Below the pieces are notes generated by a model that worked only from the letters and a program-made list of their open reading frames with translations, did no database searches and had not been told where the DNA came from. 31,435 nt of DNA from DSFT01 sp032249175 (GTDB lineage Bacteria > Hydrothermota > Hydrothermia > LBFQ01 > DSFT01), in assembly GCA_032249175.1 (NCBI GenBank), contig JAVVGK010000006.1:1-31435 (forward strand). The letters run 5' to 3'. Positions within the stretch are counted from its first letter, which is position 1. Every line of letters begins with the position of its first letter. The position numbers and the translations under genes are program-made. Of the stretch, positions 1 through 8,203 are shown one piece after another.

Positions 1-98
1 GGTCTATTTAAGGAGGCGAAAGTTTTAAGGCAAAGCCTTATTTTTAGGGTGGGTGGGGAAAAATAAGAAATAATCTATATTTCAGAATTATCGGACAA
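1..98 (+). repeat. Repeat copy A (5'-truncated), upstream of murA
   Basis: This copy of the dispersed repeat is cut by the window edge. It carries AGGAGGCGAAAG, then a stem-loop AAGGC-AAA-GCCTT followed by a T run, then the tract GGGTGGGTGGGG, an A-rich stretch, and the terminal TTATCGGACAA at 88-98. It points towards murA. A 15-base piece, ATATTTCAGAATTAT, occurs twice around this end. As in copies B and H, the right arm of the upper GC-rich hairpin is missing. Confidence 0.75.
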
Positions 99-121
99 AA
101 CAATATTTCAGAATTATTGTA

Positions 122-136
122 TTTTAAAATTTTAAA
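122..136 (+). promoter_or_regulatory. Start-proximal TTTAAAATTTTAA element of murA
   Basis: TTTTAAAATTTTAAA ends 4 bases before the murA ATG at 141 and no Shine-Dalgarno sequence is present. The TAAAAT could be a -10 box placing transcription at or just before the start codon. The repeat end TCGGAC lies 28 bp upstream. The promoter role is inferred from recurrence of the motif at many gene starts. Confidence 0.5.
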
Positions 137-140
137 CTTA

Positions 141-1394
141 ATGAAATTCATTATTGAAGGTGGAAGGTTATTAAAAGGTGAAGTAAATATTAGTGGAGCT
201 AAAAATTCGGCACTTGCTATAATGCCTGCTTCAATTCTATTAAGCAAACCTTTAATTTTAAAGAATGTTCCAGATGTTGAAGATGTTAGAACTATGATTG
301 AGCTATTAAAATATCTTGGAGTTAAAATAAATAAAATTAAAAAAAATGTTATTGAAATTGACCCAAGAGATATAAATAAGTATCAAGCACCTTATGAACT
401 GATAAGTAAAATGCGAGCAAGTATATATGTTCTTGGACCTTTACTTGTAAAATTCGGAAAAGCTATCGTTTATATGCCTGGTGGTTGCTCATTTGGACCA
501 AGACCAATAGATTTTCATATTGAAGGTTTAAGAAGGATGGGAGCTGAAATAAAAATAGAGCATGGAAACATTATTGCTAATGTTAATGAATTTAAGTCTG
601 CTTATATACAATTACCATTTAGAAGTGTAGGAGCAACAATTCACTTAATGATGACATCAAGCTTATTAAAAGGAAAAGAAATCATTATTTCTAATTGTGC
701 ATTAGAGCCAGAGGTTGTTGATTTAGCGAATTTTTTAAATAAAGCAGGTGCTAAAATATATGGAGCAGGATATGATGAAATTAGAATAGAAGGCGTTGAA
801 AATCTTGAAATTGATGAATATGAAATCATTCCTGATAGAATTGAAGTGGGAACATTTCTTGTAGCAGGAAGTTTTGAAAATAATGAAATTATTATTAAGA
901 ATTTTATATTAGAACATATAAAACCGATTATTCAAAAATTAAATGAGGCAGGAATTTTTCCTTTTATTGAGAAAGATAGAATTATTGTAAAAGGAGTAAA
1001 AAAACCAAAAGCTATTGAAATTCAAACACAACCATTTCCTGGATTTCCTACTGATATGCAAGCACAATTTATGACATTACTTTCTATTGCTAATGGAATT
1101 AGTATAATAAAAGAAAATATCTATCCAAATAGATTTGCTCATGCTTATGAGCTTATGAGAATGTCTGCTGATATAAAAATAACTGAAAATATAGCAATTG
1201 TAAAAGGTGTTGAAAAGCTTACATCTGCAATTGTTAATGCTACTGATTTAAGAGCAAGTGCAAGTCTTGTTTTAGCTGGACTTATAGCAGAAGGTAAAAC
1301 TATTATTGAGAATGTTGAGCATATTGATAGAGGATATGAGGATATTGAAATTAAGCTAAATAGTATTGGAGCAAAAATAGAGAGAATTTTATGA
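141..1394 (+). CDS. murA: UDP-N-acetylglucosamine 1-carboxyvinyltransferase
   Basis: MurA transfers enolpyruvate from PEP to UDP-GlcNAc, the first committed step of peptidoglycan synthesis, in the cytoplasm. The 417-residue product is full length. It opens with MKFIIEGGRLLKGEV and the SGAKNSAL substrate loop, and carries the catalytic cysteine in MPGGCSFGPRP. Near the C-terminus are PGFPTDMQAQFM and the LRASASLVLAGL / IDRGYEDIE pair typical of the family. An in-frame TTG at 117 would add eight residues encoded by the AT-rich promoter-like motif, so the ATG at 141, where the family begins, is preferred. It overlaps tatC by 4 bp (ATGA) and is preceded by repeat copy A. Identification is secure. 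Confidence 0.96.
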   Translation: MKFIIEGGRLLKGEVNISGAKNSALAIMPASILLSKPLILKNVPDVEDVRTMIELLKYLGVKINKIKKNVIEIDPRDINKYQAPYELISKMRASIYVLGPLLVKFGKAIVYMPGGCSFGPRPIDFHIEGLRRMGAEIKIEHGNIIANVNEFKSAYIQLPFRSVGATIHLMMTSSLLKGKEIIISNCALEPEVVDLANFLNKAGAKIYGAGYDEIRIEGVENLEIDEYEIIPDRIEVGTFLVAGSFENNEIIIKNFILEHIKPIIQKLNEAGIFPFIEKDRIIVKGVKKPKAIEIQTQPFPGFPTDMQAQFMTLLSIANGISIIKENIYPNRFAHAYELMRMSADIKITENIAIVKGVEKLTSAIVNATDLRASASLVLAGLIAEGKTIIENVEHIDRGYEDIEIKLNSIGAKIERIL

Positions 1395-2092
1395 AAGAGC
1401 AATCGTTTTGGGAGCATATAGGTGAATTAAGGAAAAGAATCATTTATATTATTTTATTTTTAATTCCAAGCTTCATTTTTTCCTTTATATTTTCTGATTA
1501 TATTCTCACAATTATTTCAAAACCTGTTGGGGATTTGTATTTTTTCTCACCAATTGAGGCATTTAGTGTGAAACTAAAACTATCATTTTTATGCTCAATT
1601 TTCATATCATTTCCATTTATTATATATCAAATTTGGAAGTTCATAGAACCCGCACTATATAGTAATGAAAAAAAAATTTTAATAATTGGTCTTATTTCAT
1701 CCTTGATTTTATTTTATAGTGGCTCATTGCTTTCTATTTTTATAATAACGCCAATTGGTGTTAAGTTTCTTATGAGTTTTTCAACAGAAAATCTAAAAGC
1801 ACTAATTAGAGCTAATGATTATTTGAATTTTTTATTATTTATGACATTATCATTTGGTTTTTTATTTCAAATTCCTATCGTTATGACAATACTATCCGCT
1901 TTTAAACTTATAAATCCAAAGTTTTATTCAAGAAATAGAAAAATTATTATTCTTTTAATTTTCATTATCTCCGCTATAATAACTCCAACTGTTGATGCTT
2001 TTAGTATGCTACTTTTAGCAATTCCCCTTGTAATTATTTTTGAAATTGGAATAATAGCTTCAAGAATTGTTTATAGAGAGAAGAAATTCTAA
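1391..2092 (+). CDS. tatC: Twin-arginine translocase subunit TatC
   Basis: TatC is the polytopic receptor of the Tat pathway, which exports folded proteins with twin-arginine signals. The 233-residue protein has the cytoplasmic N-terminal motif FWEHIGELRKRI (family: HLxELRxR) and about six hydrophobic segments. The conserved periplasmic stretch FSPIEAFSVKLKLS is present, followed by YQIWKFIEPALYSNEK. The C-terminus LLLAIPLVIIFEIGIIASRI is also characteristic. It starts inside the murA stop (ATGA), suggesting translational coupling. tatA and tatB are not in this window. A fragment of a second tatC 3' end lies at 20936-21016 on the opposite strand. Confidence 0.94.
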   Translation: MKEQSFWEHIGELRKRIIYIILFLIPSFIFSFIFSDYILTIISKPVGDLYFFSPIEAFSVKLKLSFLCSIFISFPFIIYQIWKFIEPALYSNEKKILIIGLISSLILFYSGSLLSIFIITPIGVKFLMSFSTENLKALIRANDYLNFLLFMTLSFGFLFQIPIVMTILSAFKLINPKFYSRNRKIIILLIFIISAIITPTVDAFSMLLLAIPLVIIFEIGIIASRIVYREKKF

Positions 2093-2169
2093 AAGAATAG
2101 TTTATTTGGTAAATGTGTTTCGGTAGGATTCCCAGAAGAATTTAGTGCTTTTCTTGTTCCACAATTTAA

Positions 2170-2181
2170 CTTTAAAATTTT
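2170..2181 (+). promoter_or_regulatory. Start-proximal CTTTAAAATTTT element of nuoK
   Basis: The motif ends 6 bases before the nuoK ATG at 2188, at the end of a 95-bp gap after tatC. No Shine-Dalgarno sequence is visible. The rest of the gap holds no ORF or tRNA and no clear copy of the repeat, so this is probably a separate promoter for nuoKL. Confidence 0.45.
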
Positions 2182-2187
2182 CGGACT

Positions 2188-2493
2188 ATGAATGAAACAT
2201 ATTTAATAATTCTCATAAGTTTAGCTTATTTTTTTATTGGTGTTTTAACTGTTCTTTTTAGAAGAAATACGATAATTATGCTTATGGGTCTTGAGCTTAT
2301 GCTAAATTCCGCTAACTTCTTGCTTATTACTATTGGAAATATTGTAAAAACCCTTGATGGTCAGATATTTTCAATTCTTGTTCTTGCTATTGCAGCATCG
2401 GAGGTTGCTCTTGGACTTGCTATTGTTGTAAATCTTTATAGGTTAAAACAAACAACAAATGTAGATGATTTCTTTTCCTTAGGGAGTAAATAA
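2188..2493 (+). CDS. nuoK: NADH-quinone oxidoreductase subunit K
   Basis: NuoK is a small membrane subunit of respiratory Complex I that takes part in proton translocation. The 101-residue protein has three transmembrane helices. The conserved glutamates are present: one in MGLELMLNSANFLL (helix 2) and one in AIAASEVALGLAIVV (helix 3). It is followed 2 bp later by nuoL. Other membrane subunits (nuoA, H, J, M, N) are not beside it, so the Complex I genes are dispersed in this genome; nuoE lies about 22 kb away. An Mrp-antiporter MrpC-like identity is less likely given the NuoK-type length and motifs and the NuoL partner. Confidence 0.92.
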   Translation: MNETYLIILISLAYFFIGVLTVLFRRNTIIMLMGLELMLNSANFLLITIGNIVKTLDGQIFSILVLAIAASEVALGLAIVVNLYRLKQTTNVDDFFSLGSK

Positions 2494-2495
2494 CC

Positions 2496-4352
2496 ATGAT
2501 AGATATTTTACTTCTTATAACACTTTTTGCTCCACTAGTGGGTTTTATTATAAATGGTATATTTGGTAAGTTTGTTTTTAGGTTTAGTGGTTATATAGGA
2601 ACATTTGTGCTATTTATTTCTGCTGTTTCAAGCTCAATTTTGCTTTTTATAGCATTAAGCAGTAGTAATTTTATATACGATAAGAGCTATTTTTATTGGA
2701 TAGTAATTGATAAACTAAAAATTCCTTTTGGATTATTACTTGATAATTTGTCTGCTATAATGATTTTTGTTGTTTCATTTGTTTCATTTTGGATTCATTT
2801 CTATTCAATAGAATATATGAGAAAGGATGAGAGTTATTCAAGATATTTTGCTTATCTTAATTTCTTTGTTTTCAGTATGCTTTTATTAGTTTTGGCAAAT
2901 AATTATGTTTTAATGTTTGTAGGATGGGAAGGTGTTGGACTTGCTTCTTATTTGCTTATTGGATTTTGGTTTAAAAAACAATCCGCTACTGATGCAGGAA
3001 ATAAGGCATTTATTGTTAATAGAATTGGGGATGCTGGATTTTTACTTGGAATATTTGTAATTTTTTCATTTTTTGGCAGTGTTGTTTATAGTGATGTCTT
3101 TAAAAATACTAATTTAATAAATAAAGAGATTTTAACATTAATAGGAATTCTATTATTCATTGGTGCGACAGGTAAGTCCGCTCAATTTCCTCTTTATACT
3201 TGGCTACCGGATGCTATGGAAGGTCCTACGCCTGTTTCTGCTCTGATTCACGCAGCAACAATGGTTACAGCTGGTGTATATATGGTAGCAAGGTCATCAC
3301 CAATATATATTTTATCGCCAGATGCAAGCTTTATTGTTGCTTTTGTAGGTGCTTTTAGTGCTGTTTTAGCTGCGAGCATGGCTCTTGTTAATAATGATAT
3401 AAAGAGAATTATTGCCTATTCAACAATTTCTCAAATTGGATATATGTTCGTTGGTGTTGGTTTGGGTGCTTACTGGGCTGGGATATTTCATTTATGGACA
3501 CATGCCTTCTTTAAAGCTTTGCTTTTTCTTGGAGCAGGCTCAGTAATGCATGCCTTAAATGATAATCTTGATATTAGATTGATGGGTGGATTATATAAGA
3601 AAATGAAAATTACTTGGATAACATTTTTAATTGGAAGTTTAGCACTTTGTGGTATCTTTCCTTTTGCTGGTTTCTTTTCAAAAGATAAAATTATTGAATA
3701 TGCTTATTTCTCAAATGGGGTTATATTTTATCTTGTTATTTTTGGTGTTGTTTTAACAGCATTTTATACATTTAGATTGTTTTTCCTCGTATTTCATACA
3801 AAACCAAGAGATGAAAAATTATATGAGCATGCTCATGAAAGTAATTACATTATGACAATTCCAATGATTGTTCTTGCTCTCTTTTCAATAATAGGGGGTT
3901 GGATTTATTCGTATTTTGAAAGCGCTTTAAGTTATTTACCACACATAAAATTTGATGAGCATTCTACTCTAAATATATCTCTTATTAGTCAGATTTTAGC
4001 AATTTTTGGAATAATGTTAGCATTCTTCATGTATCAAAAACCCATTATTCCAAAATCAATTGGTGAAAATTTTATAATTAAGGGATTTTATAAAATTTTG
4101 TATGCAAGATGGGGTATTCTTTCGGACTGGTATGAGCTTTTCATTTTAAGGTTTTTGAAGTGGTTTTCAGGTATTATTTATAGATTTTTTGATCTTTCTA
4201 TAATAGATGGTGTAGTTAGACTTTTTGCTTATATTAGTGCTTTAATTGGCTCGGGTATTAGAGGATTACAGGATGGTAAATTTAGTACATATATCGTCCT
4301 AATTATATTGATTTTTACTTTTATTTTGTATCTTATGATTTTAAGTGGATAG
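2496..4352 (+). CDS. nuoL: NADH-quinone oxidoreductase subunit L
   Basis: NuoL is the distal antiporter-like, proton-pumping subunit of Complex I. The 618-residue protein is strongly hydrophobic. Proton-pumping signatures are visible: the glutamate in FVGWEGVGLASYLLIGFW, and the lysine-containing GKSAQFPLYTWLPDAMEGP followed by TPVSALIHAATMVTAGVY. Further on are IKRIIAYSTISQIGYM and the histidine-rich FHLWTHAFFKALLFLGAGS. Its length accommodates the long C-terminal lateral helix and final anchor of true NuoL. It starts 2 bp after nuoK with no good Shine-Dalgarno sequence and is probably co-transcribed with it. Confidence 0.94.
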   Translation: MIDILLLITLFAPLVGFIINGIFGKFVFRFSGYIGTFVLFISAVSSSILLFIALSSSNFIYDKSYFYWIVIDKLKIPFGLLLDNLSAIMIFVVSFVSFWIHFYSIEYMRKDESYSRYFAYLNFFVFSMLLLVLANNYVLMFVGWEGVGLASYLLIGFWFKKQSATDAGNKAFIVNRIGDAGFLLGIFVIFSFFGSVVYSDVFKNTNLINKEILTLIGILLFIGATGKSAQFPLYTWLPDAMEGPTPVSALIHAATMVTAGVYMVARSSPIYILSPDASFIVAFVGAFSAVLAASMALVNNDIKRIIAYSTISQIGYMFVGVGLGAYWAGIFHLWTHAFFKALLFLGAGSVMHALNDNLDIRLMGGLYKKMKITWITFLIGSLALCGIFPFAGFFSKDKIIEYAYFSNGVIFYLVIFGVVLTAFYTFRLFFLVFHTKPRDEKLYEHAHESNYIMTIPMIVLALFSIIGGWIYSYFESALSYLPHIKFDEHSTLNISLISQILAIFGIMLAFFMYQKPIIPKSIGENFIIKGFYKILYARWGILSDWYELFILRFLKWFSGIIYRFFDLSIIDGVVRLFAYISALIGSGIRGLQDGKFSTYIVLIILIFTFILYLMILSG

Positions 4353-4357
4353 AAAAA

Positions 4358-5008
4358 TTGGAAATTTTACCTTCAATTATTGCTGCTGATTGGACGAAAA
4401 TTTATGAAGAAATTAAAAGTGTTGAAAATTGTAATTTGAATTATTTACATCTTGATATTATGGATGGTCATTTTGTAGATAATTTAACATTTGGAATGTT
4501 TATTGTTGATGCTATTAGGAAAATTACAAATTTAAAATTAGATAGCCATTTAATGATAAAAAACCCTAAAAAATTTATAGAAGAATTCTATAAAAGCTCT
4601 GATATTGTTGATGTTCATATTGAAATTGGTGAAGAAGCATTTGAATGTATTGAATTTGCTAAAAAAAATAATTTAAAAATTGGAATTGTAATAAATCCTA
4701 AAACACATCCAAAATATATTTTGCCTATTGTTGAAGATGTTGAGCAAGTTATTATAATGACTGTTAATCCAGGTTTTGCAGGACAAGAAATGATTAAAGA
4801 TGTTTTATGGAAAGTTGATTATTTAGTTAATTTTAGAGAAAAAAGTCAATTGAATTTTAAAATAACAATTGATGGAGGTGTAAATTGGGAAAATATAAAT
4901 GAGTTAAAAAAACTGAATGTTGATAGGGTTGTTATGGGAAAATCTTTCTTTTCCTTGAATTATGAAGAAAGAAAAATTTATGCTTTAAAATTTCAAAAGC
5001 CCCAGTAG
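4358..5008 (+). CDS. rpe: Ribulose-phosphate 3-epimerase
   Basis: Rpe interconverts ribulose 5-phosphate and xylulose 5-phosphate in the pentose phosphate pathway. The 216-residue TIM-barrel protein starts with EILPSIIAADW. It shows the metal-binding LHLDIMDGHFVDNLTFG, the SHLMIKNP loop, MTVNPGFAGQ and the phosphate-binding IDGGVN. The start is a TTG at 4358, which matches the family N-terminus. Its last 10 bases lie inside tRNA-Arg: the TAG stop is formed by the conserved U8-A9-G10 of the tRNA. The codons just before encode the CTTTAAAATTT motif that may be the promoter of the tRNA. Confidence 0.92.
   Translation: MEILPSIIAADWTKIYEEIKSVENCNLNYLHLDIMDGHFVDNLTFGMFIVDAIRKITNLKLDSHLMIKNPKKFIEEFYKSSDIVDVHIEIGEEAFECIEFAKKNNLKIGIVINPKTHPKYILPIVEDVEQVIIMTVNPGFAGQEMIKDVLWKVDYLVNFREKSQLNFKITIDGGVNWENINELKKLNVDRVVMGKSFFSLNYEERKIYALKFQKPQ
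4982..4993 (+). promoter_or_regulatory. GCTTTAAAATTT element before tRNA-Arg, inside rpe
   Basis: This motif lies in the last codons of rpe. It ends 5 bases before the first base of tRNA-Arg at 4999. If TAAAAT acts as a -10 box, the tRNA could be transcribed nearly without a 5' leader. Confidence 0.35.
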
Positions 5009-5073
5009 CTCAGTTTGGATAGAGCGGTGGCTTCCTAAGCCATAGGTCGGGGGTTCAAGTCCCCCCTGGGGCG
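4999..5073 (+). tRNA. tRNA-Arg (anticodon CCU)
   Basis: This is a 75-nt cloverleaf. The acceptor stem GCCCCAG pairs with CTGGGGC. The D arm is GCTC...GAGC, and the anticodon stem GTGGC/GCCAT holds the loop TTCCTAA (CCU). The T arm is GGGGGTTCAAGTCCCCC and the discriminator is G. CCA is not encoded. The 5' end overlaps the end of rpe by 10 bases, and the subtilase ATG follows 2 bases after the 3' end. Confidence 0.95.
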
Positions 5074-5075
5074 CT

Positions 5076-7844
5076 ATGCTTTACCTTATTTTGAATTTAG
5101 TGGATGTGGATGGTAAGCTTTGGGATGTTCTAAGTAGAACATCCCCGAATGAGCCTATTGAACTGTTTATCGTTCTAAAAGATCAACTTCTCCTTCCTGA
5201 AAATCTAAAAGCATCTCCAACTGAAAAGATAAATATACTAAAAGAATATCACTTCAATAGTCAAAAGGATCTTGTTGAGCTTTTGAAGGCTTCATCTGAT
5301 GTATATGAAGTTAAGCAATTTTGGGTAGTAAATGCTATATATGTAAAAATTAAGAGGGGTGCTTTTGAAAAACTGCTTTTGAATAGAAATGATATAGATA
5401 AAATCTACTATGATTGGGATAACTTCCATATAGTTAGAGATAAAGGAAGCTCAAATAGTATAAATGCAGCAACTTGGAATATATCAAAAATAAAGGCAGA
5501 TAGTGTTTGGATTTTATATGGTTATACAGGAAATGGTGTAATAGTTGGGCATATTGATACTGGTGTTGATGCTTCTCACCCTGCACTTGCTGGTGATGTG
5601 TTATCTACATATTGGAAAGATGCAATTAATAATCAACCTAATCCTTATGATGATAATGGGCATGGAACTCATACTGCTGGAACTATTGCTGGTGGAGATG
5701 GTTTAGGTCCTTTTACAAATGATATAGGTGTTGCTCCTAATGCCAAAATTATATCTTGTAAAGCTTTTGATGCAAGTGGCTCTGGCTCAAATAGTGCTAT
5801 TACTACTTGTGTTCAACACTTTACTGATTTGAAGGCTAATAACGGTGTTAATGTTGTAGAGGTTAGCAATTCTTGGGGAGGAGGTGGAGGAAACACTTGG
5901 CTTTGGAATGCTATATGGAATGGATGGAGAGCAAATAATATAGTTCCTGTTTTTGCAGCAGGAAATAGTGGTCCTGGGACTGGAACTATTTCAAGTCCTG
6001 GTGATTATCCTATTGTTATAGCTGTTGGTGCTACTAATAGCTCTGACCAAGTAGCAAGCTTTTCTAGTCGTGGTCCTGCTCCAAATACAAGTCCATACAA
6101 TAATACAACTTATTGGTCAAGAAGTGATTGGAATTTTTATAAACCTGATATAGCTGCACCTGGCGTAAATATTCCCTCATCTATTCCAGGGGGTGGATAT
6201 GCTAACTATAATGGAACATCTATGGCAACACCCCATGTTGCTGGTGTTATTGCGTTAATGCTTGAGAAGAACCCTTCTTTAAATTACTATCAAATTTATC
6301 AAATTATTACAGATTTTGGAAGAGTAAGACCAACAGGTTGTGGTAGTACTTGGCCAAATAATAATTGTGGATGGGGAAGGATAGATGCTAAGCTTGCTAT
6401 TGAAAATACACCATCTAATACAACACCAAATATTGTGGTTTTAAGTCATAACCTAATTGATGCTAATAGTAATGGTTATTTAGATCCAGGTGAATCTGTT
6501 AATTTGGATATAACGATAAAAAACAATGGTGGAGCTGATGCTTACAATGTTTCAGCAAGCCTAACTACTACAAATTCTTCAATAATCACAATTACAGATA
6601 ATACCATTAACTTTGGCAATATTCCCTCAAATACAACCAAGAGTGGCTCTTCAATAAGTGATTTATTTTCCTTCCAAATTAGCTCATCTGCTCAAATAGG
6701 TGATACTGCCACCTTGAAGATTACAATAACTTATTACGATGCAGGAAATAATTCATATCAAACAAATTATAATATTCCTATTACAATTGGTTCCACTCCA
6801 TTATCCATTGTTGATATAGACACGGGAACAGTTCTATTAAGTCTTCCTGATAATGGCTCACTTGGTTATCCTAATACTTCCCAAACACCTGGAAACGGTT
6901 TCAGGTATCCAAAGAATGCTCCAAGTGCTTTGTACTATGCATCATTTGCTTTTGGAAATTCAAGCTCATATCTTGTAGATAACTTTTATAATGCAAGTTC
7001 AAATGATAATGATTTAAAGAGGGAATTTGGTATATATGATAGCAAGCTATTTGGAGGACCTTATTATGGTGATGAAGAATACATTTTAAGACTATCAGAT
7101 GGAAATTTTGCTTCTCCTAAAAACATAAAAGCTTATCTTACTGCTTATGGTAAAATAAATTCTCCTTTTGTGTTTTTAAGATATACACTTAAAAATGAAG
7201 GCTCTTCTGCTTTAAATGGAGCATATATGGCTATTTTTGCAGATTTTGATTTAAATAACTATACTAATGATAATGCTAACACATTTGTCTGTAATTCTGG
7301 TCAAATTAAAGGTGGCGCTTATATGTCTTCAAGTGATTTTACAGGTTATGTTGGTATTCTTTTAGTTTCTGGAAATTGGGGTAGTGCGAGAGTTGCTAAT
7401 CATAGTCCTTGGCCATATAATGAAACATTTAAATGGGGTATGATAACGGGAACAAGTGGCTCAGCAAGTGGGACAAATGCTGACTTTTCAGTTTCAGTTT
7501 CCTCTGGACCTTATAATTTAAATGTAGGGGATAGTGCTACTGCTGTTTTTGCTTTCTTTGGCTCTCCAAATCAACCGGATTGTAATATATCAAGTTGGGC
7601 TGAAAAGGAATATGCGAACTTGACATTTAAATTTGATGTTAAGAATAATGTTTTGAAGTTAAATATGCCATTAGATGATAAGCTAAATATAAAAATTTAC
7701 AATTTATCAGGAAGGGTTGTCTTTTCAAATACTTATCAGTTAAAGCAAGGAAGTTATGAAATTCCTCTTAACATTCCAAAGGGCATTTATATAATTTCTA
7801 TTAAAGGTGATAAAATTACAAAAACTAGTAAATTTGTAAATTAG
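5076..7844 (+). CDS. Secreted subtilisin-like serine protease with C-terminal sorting domain
   Basis: This is a 922-residue S8-family peptidase. An inhibitor-like propeptide spans about residues 25-110. The catalytic residues are visible: Asp161 in VGHIDTGVD, His196 in NGHGTHTAG, oxyanion Asn297 in AAGNSGPG, and Ser382 in GTSMATPHVAG. A CARDB-like segment (IVVLSHNLIDANSNG... near 455-570) and a beta-rich region follow. The last ~75 residues (LNIKIYNLSGRVVF... PKGIYIISIKG) resemble a type IX secretion C-terminal sorting domain. The N-terminus MLYLILNLVDVDG is an unusually short hydrophobic stretch for an exported enzyme. The ATG lies 2 bp after tRNA-Arg, so the gene may be co-transcribed with rpe and the tRNA. 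A hairpin follows the stop. Confidence 0.93.
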   Translation: MLYLILNLVDVDGKLWDVLSRTSPNEPIELFIVLKDQLLLPENLKASPTEKINILKEYHFNSQKDLVELLKASSDVYEVKQFWVVNAIYVKIKRGAFEKLLLNRNDIDKIYYDWDNFHIVRDKGSSNSINAATWNISKIKADSVWILYGYTGNGVIVGHIDTGVDASHPALAGDVLSTYWKDAINNQPNPYDDNGHGTHTAGTIAGGDGLGPFTNDIGVAPNAKIISCKAFDASGSGSNSAITTCVQHFTDLKANNGVNVVEVSNSWGGGGGNTWLWNAIWNGWRANNIVPVFAAGNSGPGTGTISSPGDYPIVIAVGATNSSDQVASFSSRGPAPNTSPYNNTTYWSRSDWNFYKPDIAAPGVNIPSSIPGGGYANYNGTSMATPHVAGVIALMLEKNPSLNYYQIYQIITDFGRVRPTGCGSTWPNNNCGWGRIDAKLAIENTPSNTTPNIVVLSHNLIDANSNGYLDPGESVNLDITIKNNGGADAYNVSASLTTTNSSIITITDNTINFGNIPSNTTKSGSSISDLFSFQISSSAQIGDTATLKITITYYDAGNNSYQTNYNIPITIGSTPLSIVDIDTGTVLLSLPDNGSLGYPNTSQTPGNGFRYPKNAPSALYYASFAFGNSSSYLVDNFYNASSNDNDLKREFGIYDSKLFGGPYYGDEEYILRLSDGNFASPKNIKAYLTAYGKINSPFVFLRYTLKNEGSSALNGAYMAIFADFDLNNYTNDNANTFVCNSGQIKGGAYMSSSDFTGYVGILLVSGNWGSARVANHSPWPYNETFKWGMITGTSGSASGTNADFSVSVSSGPYNLNVGDSATAVFAFFGSPNQPDCNISSWAEKEYANLTFKFDVKNNVLKLNMPLDDKLNIKIYNLSGRVVFSNTYQLKQGSYEIPLNIPKGIYIISIKGDKITKTSKFVN

Positions 7845-7860
7845 GGGCTTTTTAGCCCCT
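7843..7860 (+). terminator. Hairpin after the subtilase gene
   Basis: AGGGGCT-TTTT-AGCCCCT is a perfect 7-bp stem with a 4-base loop that begins inside the stop codon. The sequence after it is TTCAAAATTT, with no long T tract, so termination may be partial. The next gene's start-proximal element follows directly. Confidence 0.6.
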
Positions 7861-7861
7861 T

Positions 7862-7873
7862 CAAAATTTAAAT
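7862..7873 (+). promoter_or_regulatory. Start-proximal AAAATTTAAAT element of the L7Ae-like gene
   Basis: CAAAATTTAAAT abuts the ATG at 7874. It is a looser match to TTTAAAATTTTAA and lies just after the subtilase hairpin. No Shine-Dalgarno sequence is visible. Confidence 0.3.
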
Positions 7874-8203
7874 ATGGATGATATTATTAGACTTGCTTGT
7901 AAAGCAGGTAAATTAAGCATAGGAAGAACACAAGTTATGAAATCAATAAGAAAATCAAAGTTAATCATCATGACTTATGATTTTTCATCCAAAGAAAAGC
8001 TCATAAAAGTTTTTAAAAAGCTAAAAAAACCATTTTTAATTGTAAATAAATCAAAAGTTGAGATTGGTGAAGTTTTAAGTAGAGGTGAAGTTGGGATAAT
8101 TTCCATAAATGATGAAAACCTTTCTAAACTTTTAAAAAGGAGGTTGGATGATGATATGGTTAGTTGTTGGACAAGCCCTGAACTATCTTGGGATAACAGA
8201 TAA
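7874..8203 (+). CDS. L7Ae/L30e-family RNA-binding protein
   Basis: This 109-residue protein resembles the bacterial L7Ae/YlxQ group, which binds kink-turn RNA. It opens with IIRLACKAGKLSIGRTQVMKSI, matching the usual LARKAGK...GxxxVxxAI, then SKLIIMTYDFSSKEKL and a GEVLSRGEVGIISI segment. The family usually ends near LSKLLKRRL (about residue 91). The last ~15 residues (MVSCWTSPELSWDNR) are encoded by sequence that also starts the next gene in another frame, an overlap of 53 bp. That tail may be an extension acquired when the neighbour was joined on. The usual neighbours nusA and infB are absent. Confidence 0.72.
   Translation: MDDIIRLACKAGKLSIGRTQVMKSIRKSKLIIMTYDFSSKEKLIKVFKKLKKPFLIVNKSKVEIGEVLSRGEVGIISINDENLSKLLKRRLDDDMVSCWTSPELSWDNR
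8139..8143 (+). promoter_or_regulatory. Shine-Dalgarno sequence deciding the start at 8151
   Basis: GGAGG lies 7 bases before ATG 8151 and 4 before ATG 8148, inside the L7Ae-like gene. This is one of the few clear ribosome binding sites in the window. The better spacing favours 8151 as the start. Confidence 0.65.

Noticed and set aside
117..140. TTG at 117 as murA start
   Set aside because: The added residues are only the translation of the AT-rich start-proximal element, and the family begins at the ATG at 141.
2093..2187. Repeat copy or small RNA between tatC and nuoK
   Set aside because: None of the element's parts are present and no stable hairpin stands out; only the start-proximal motif is supported.
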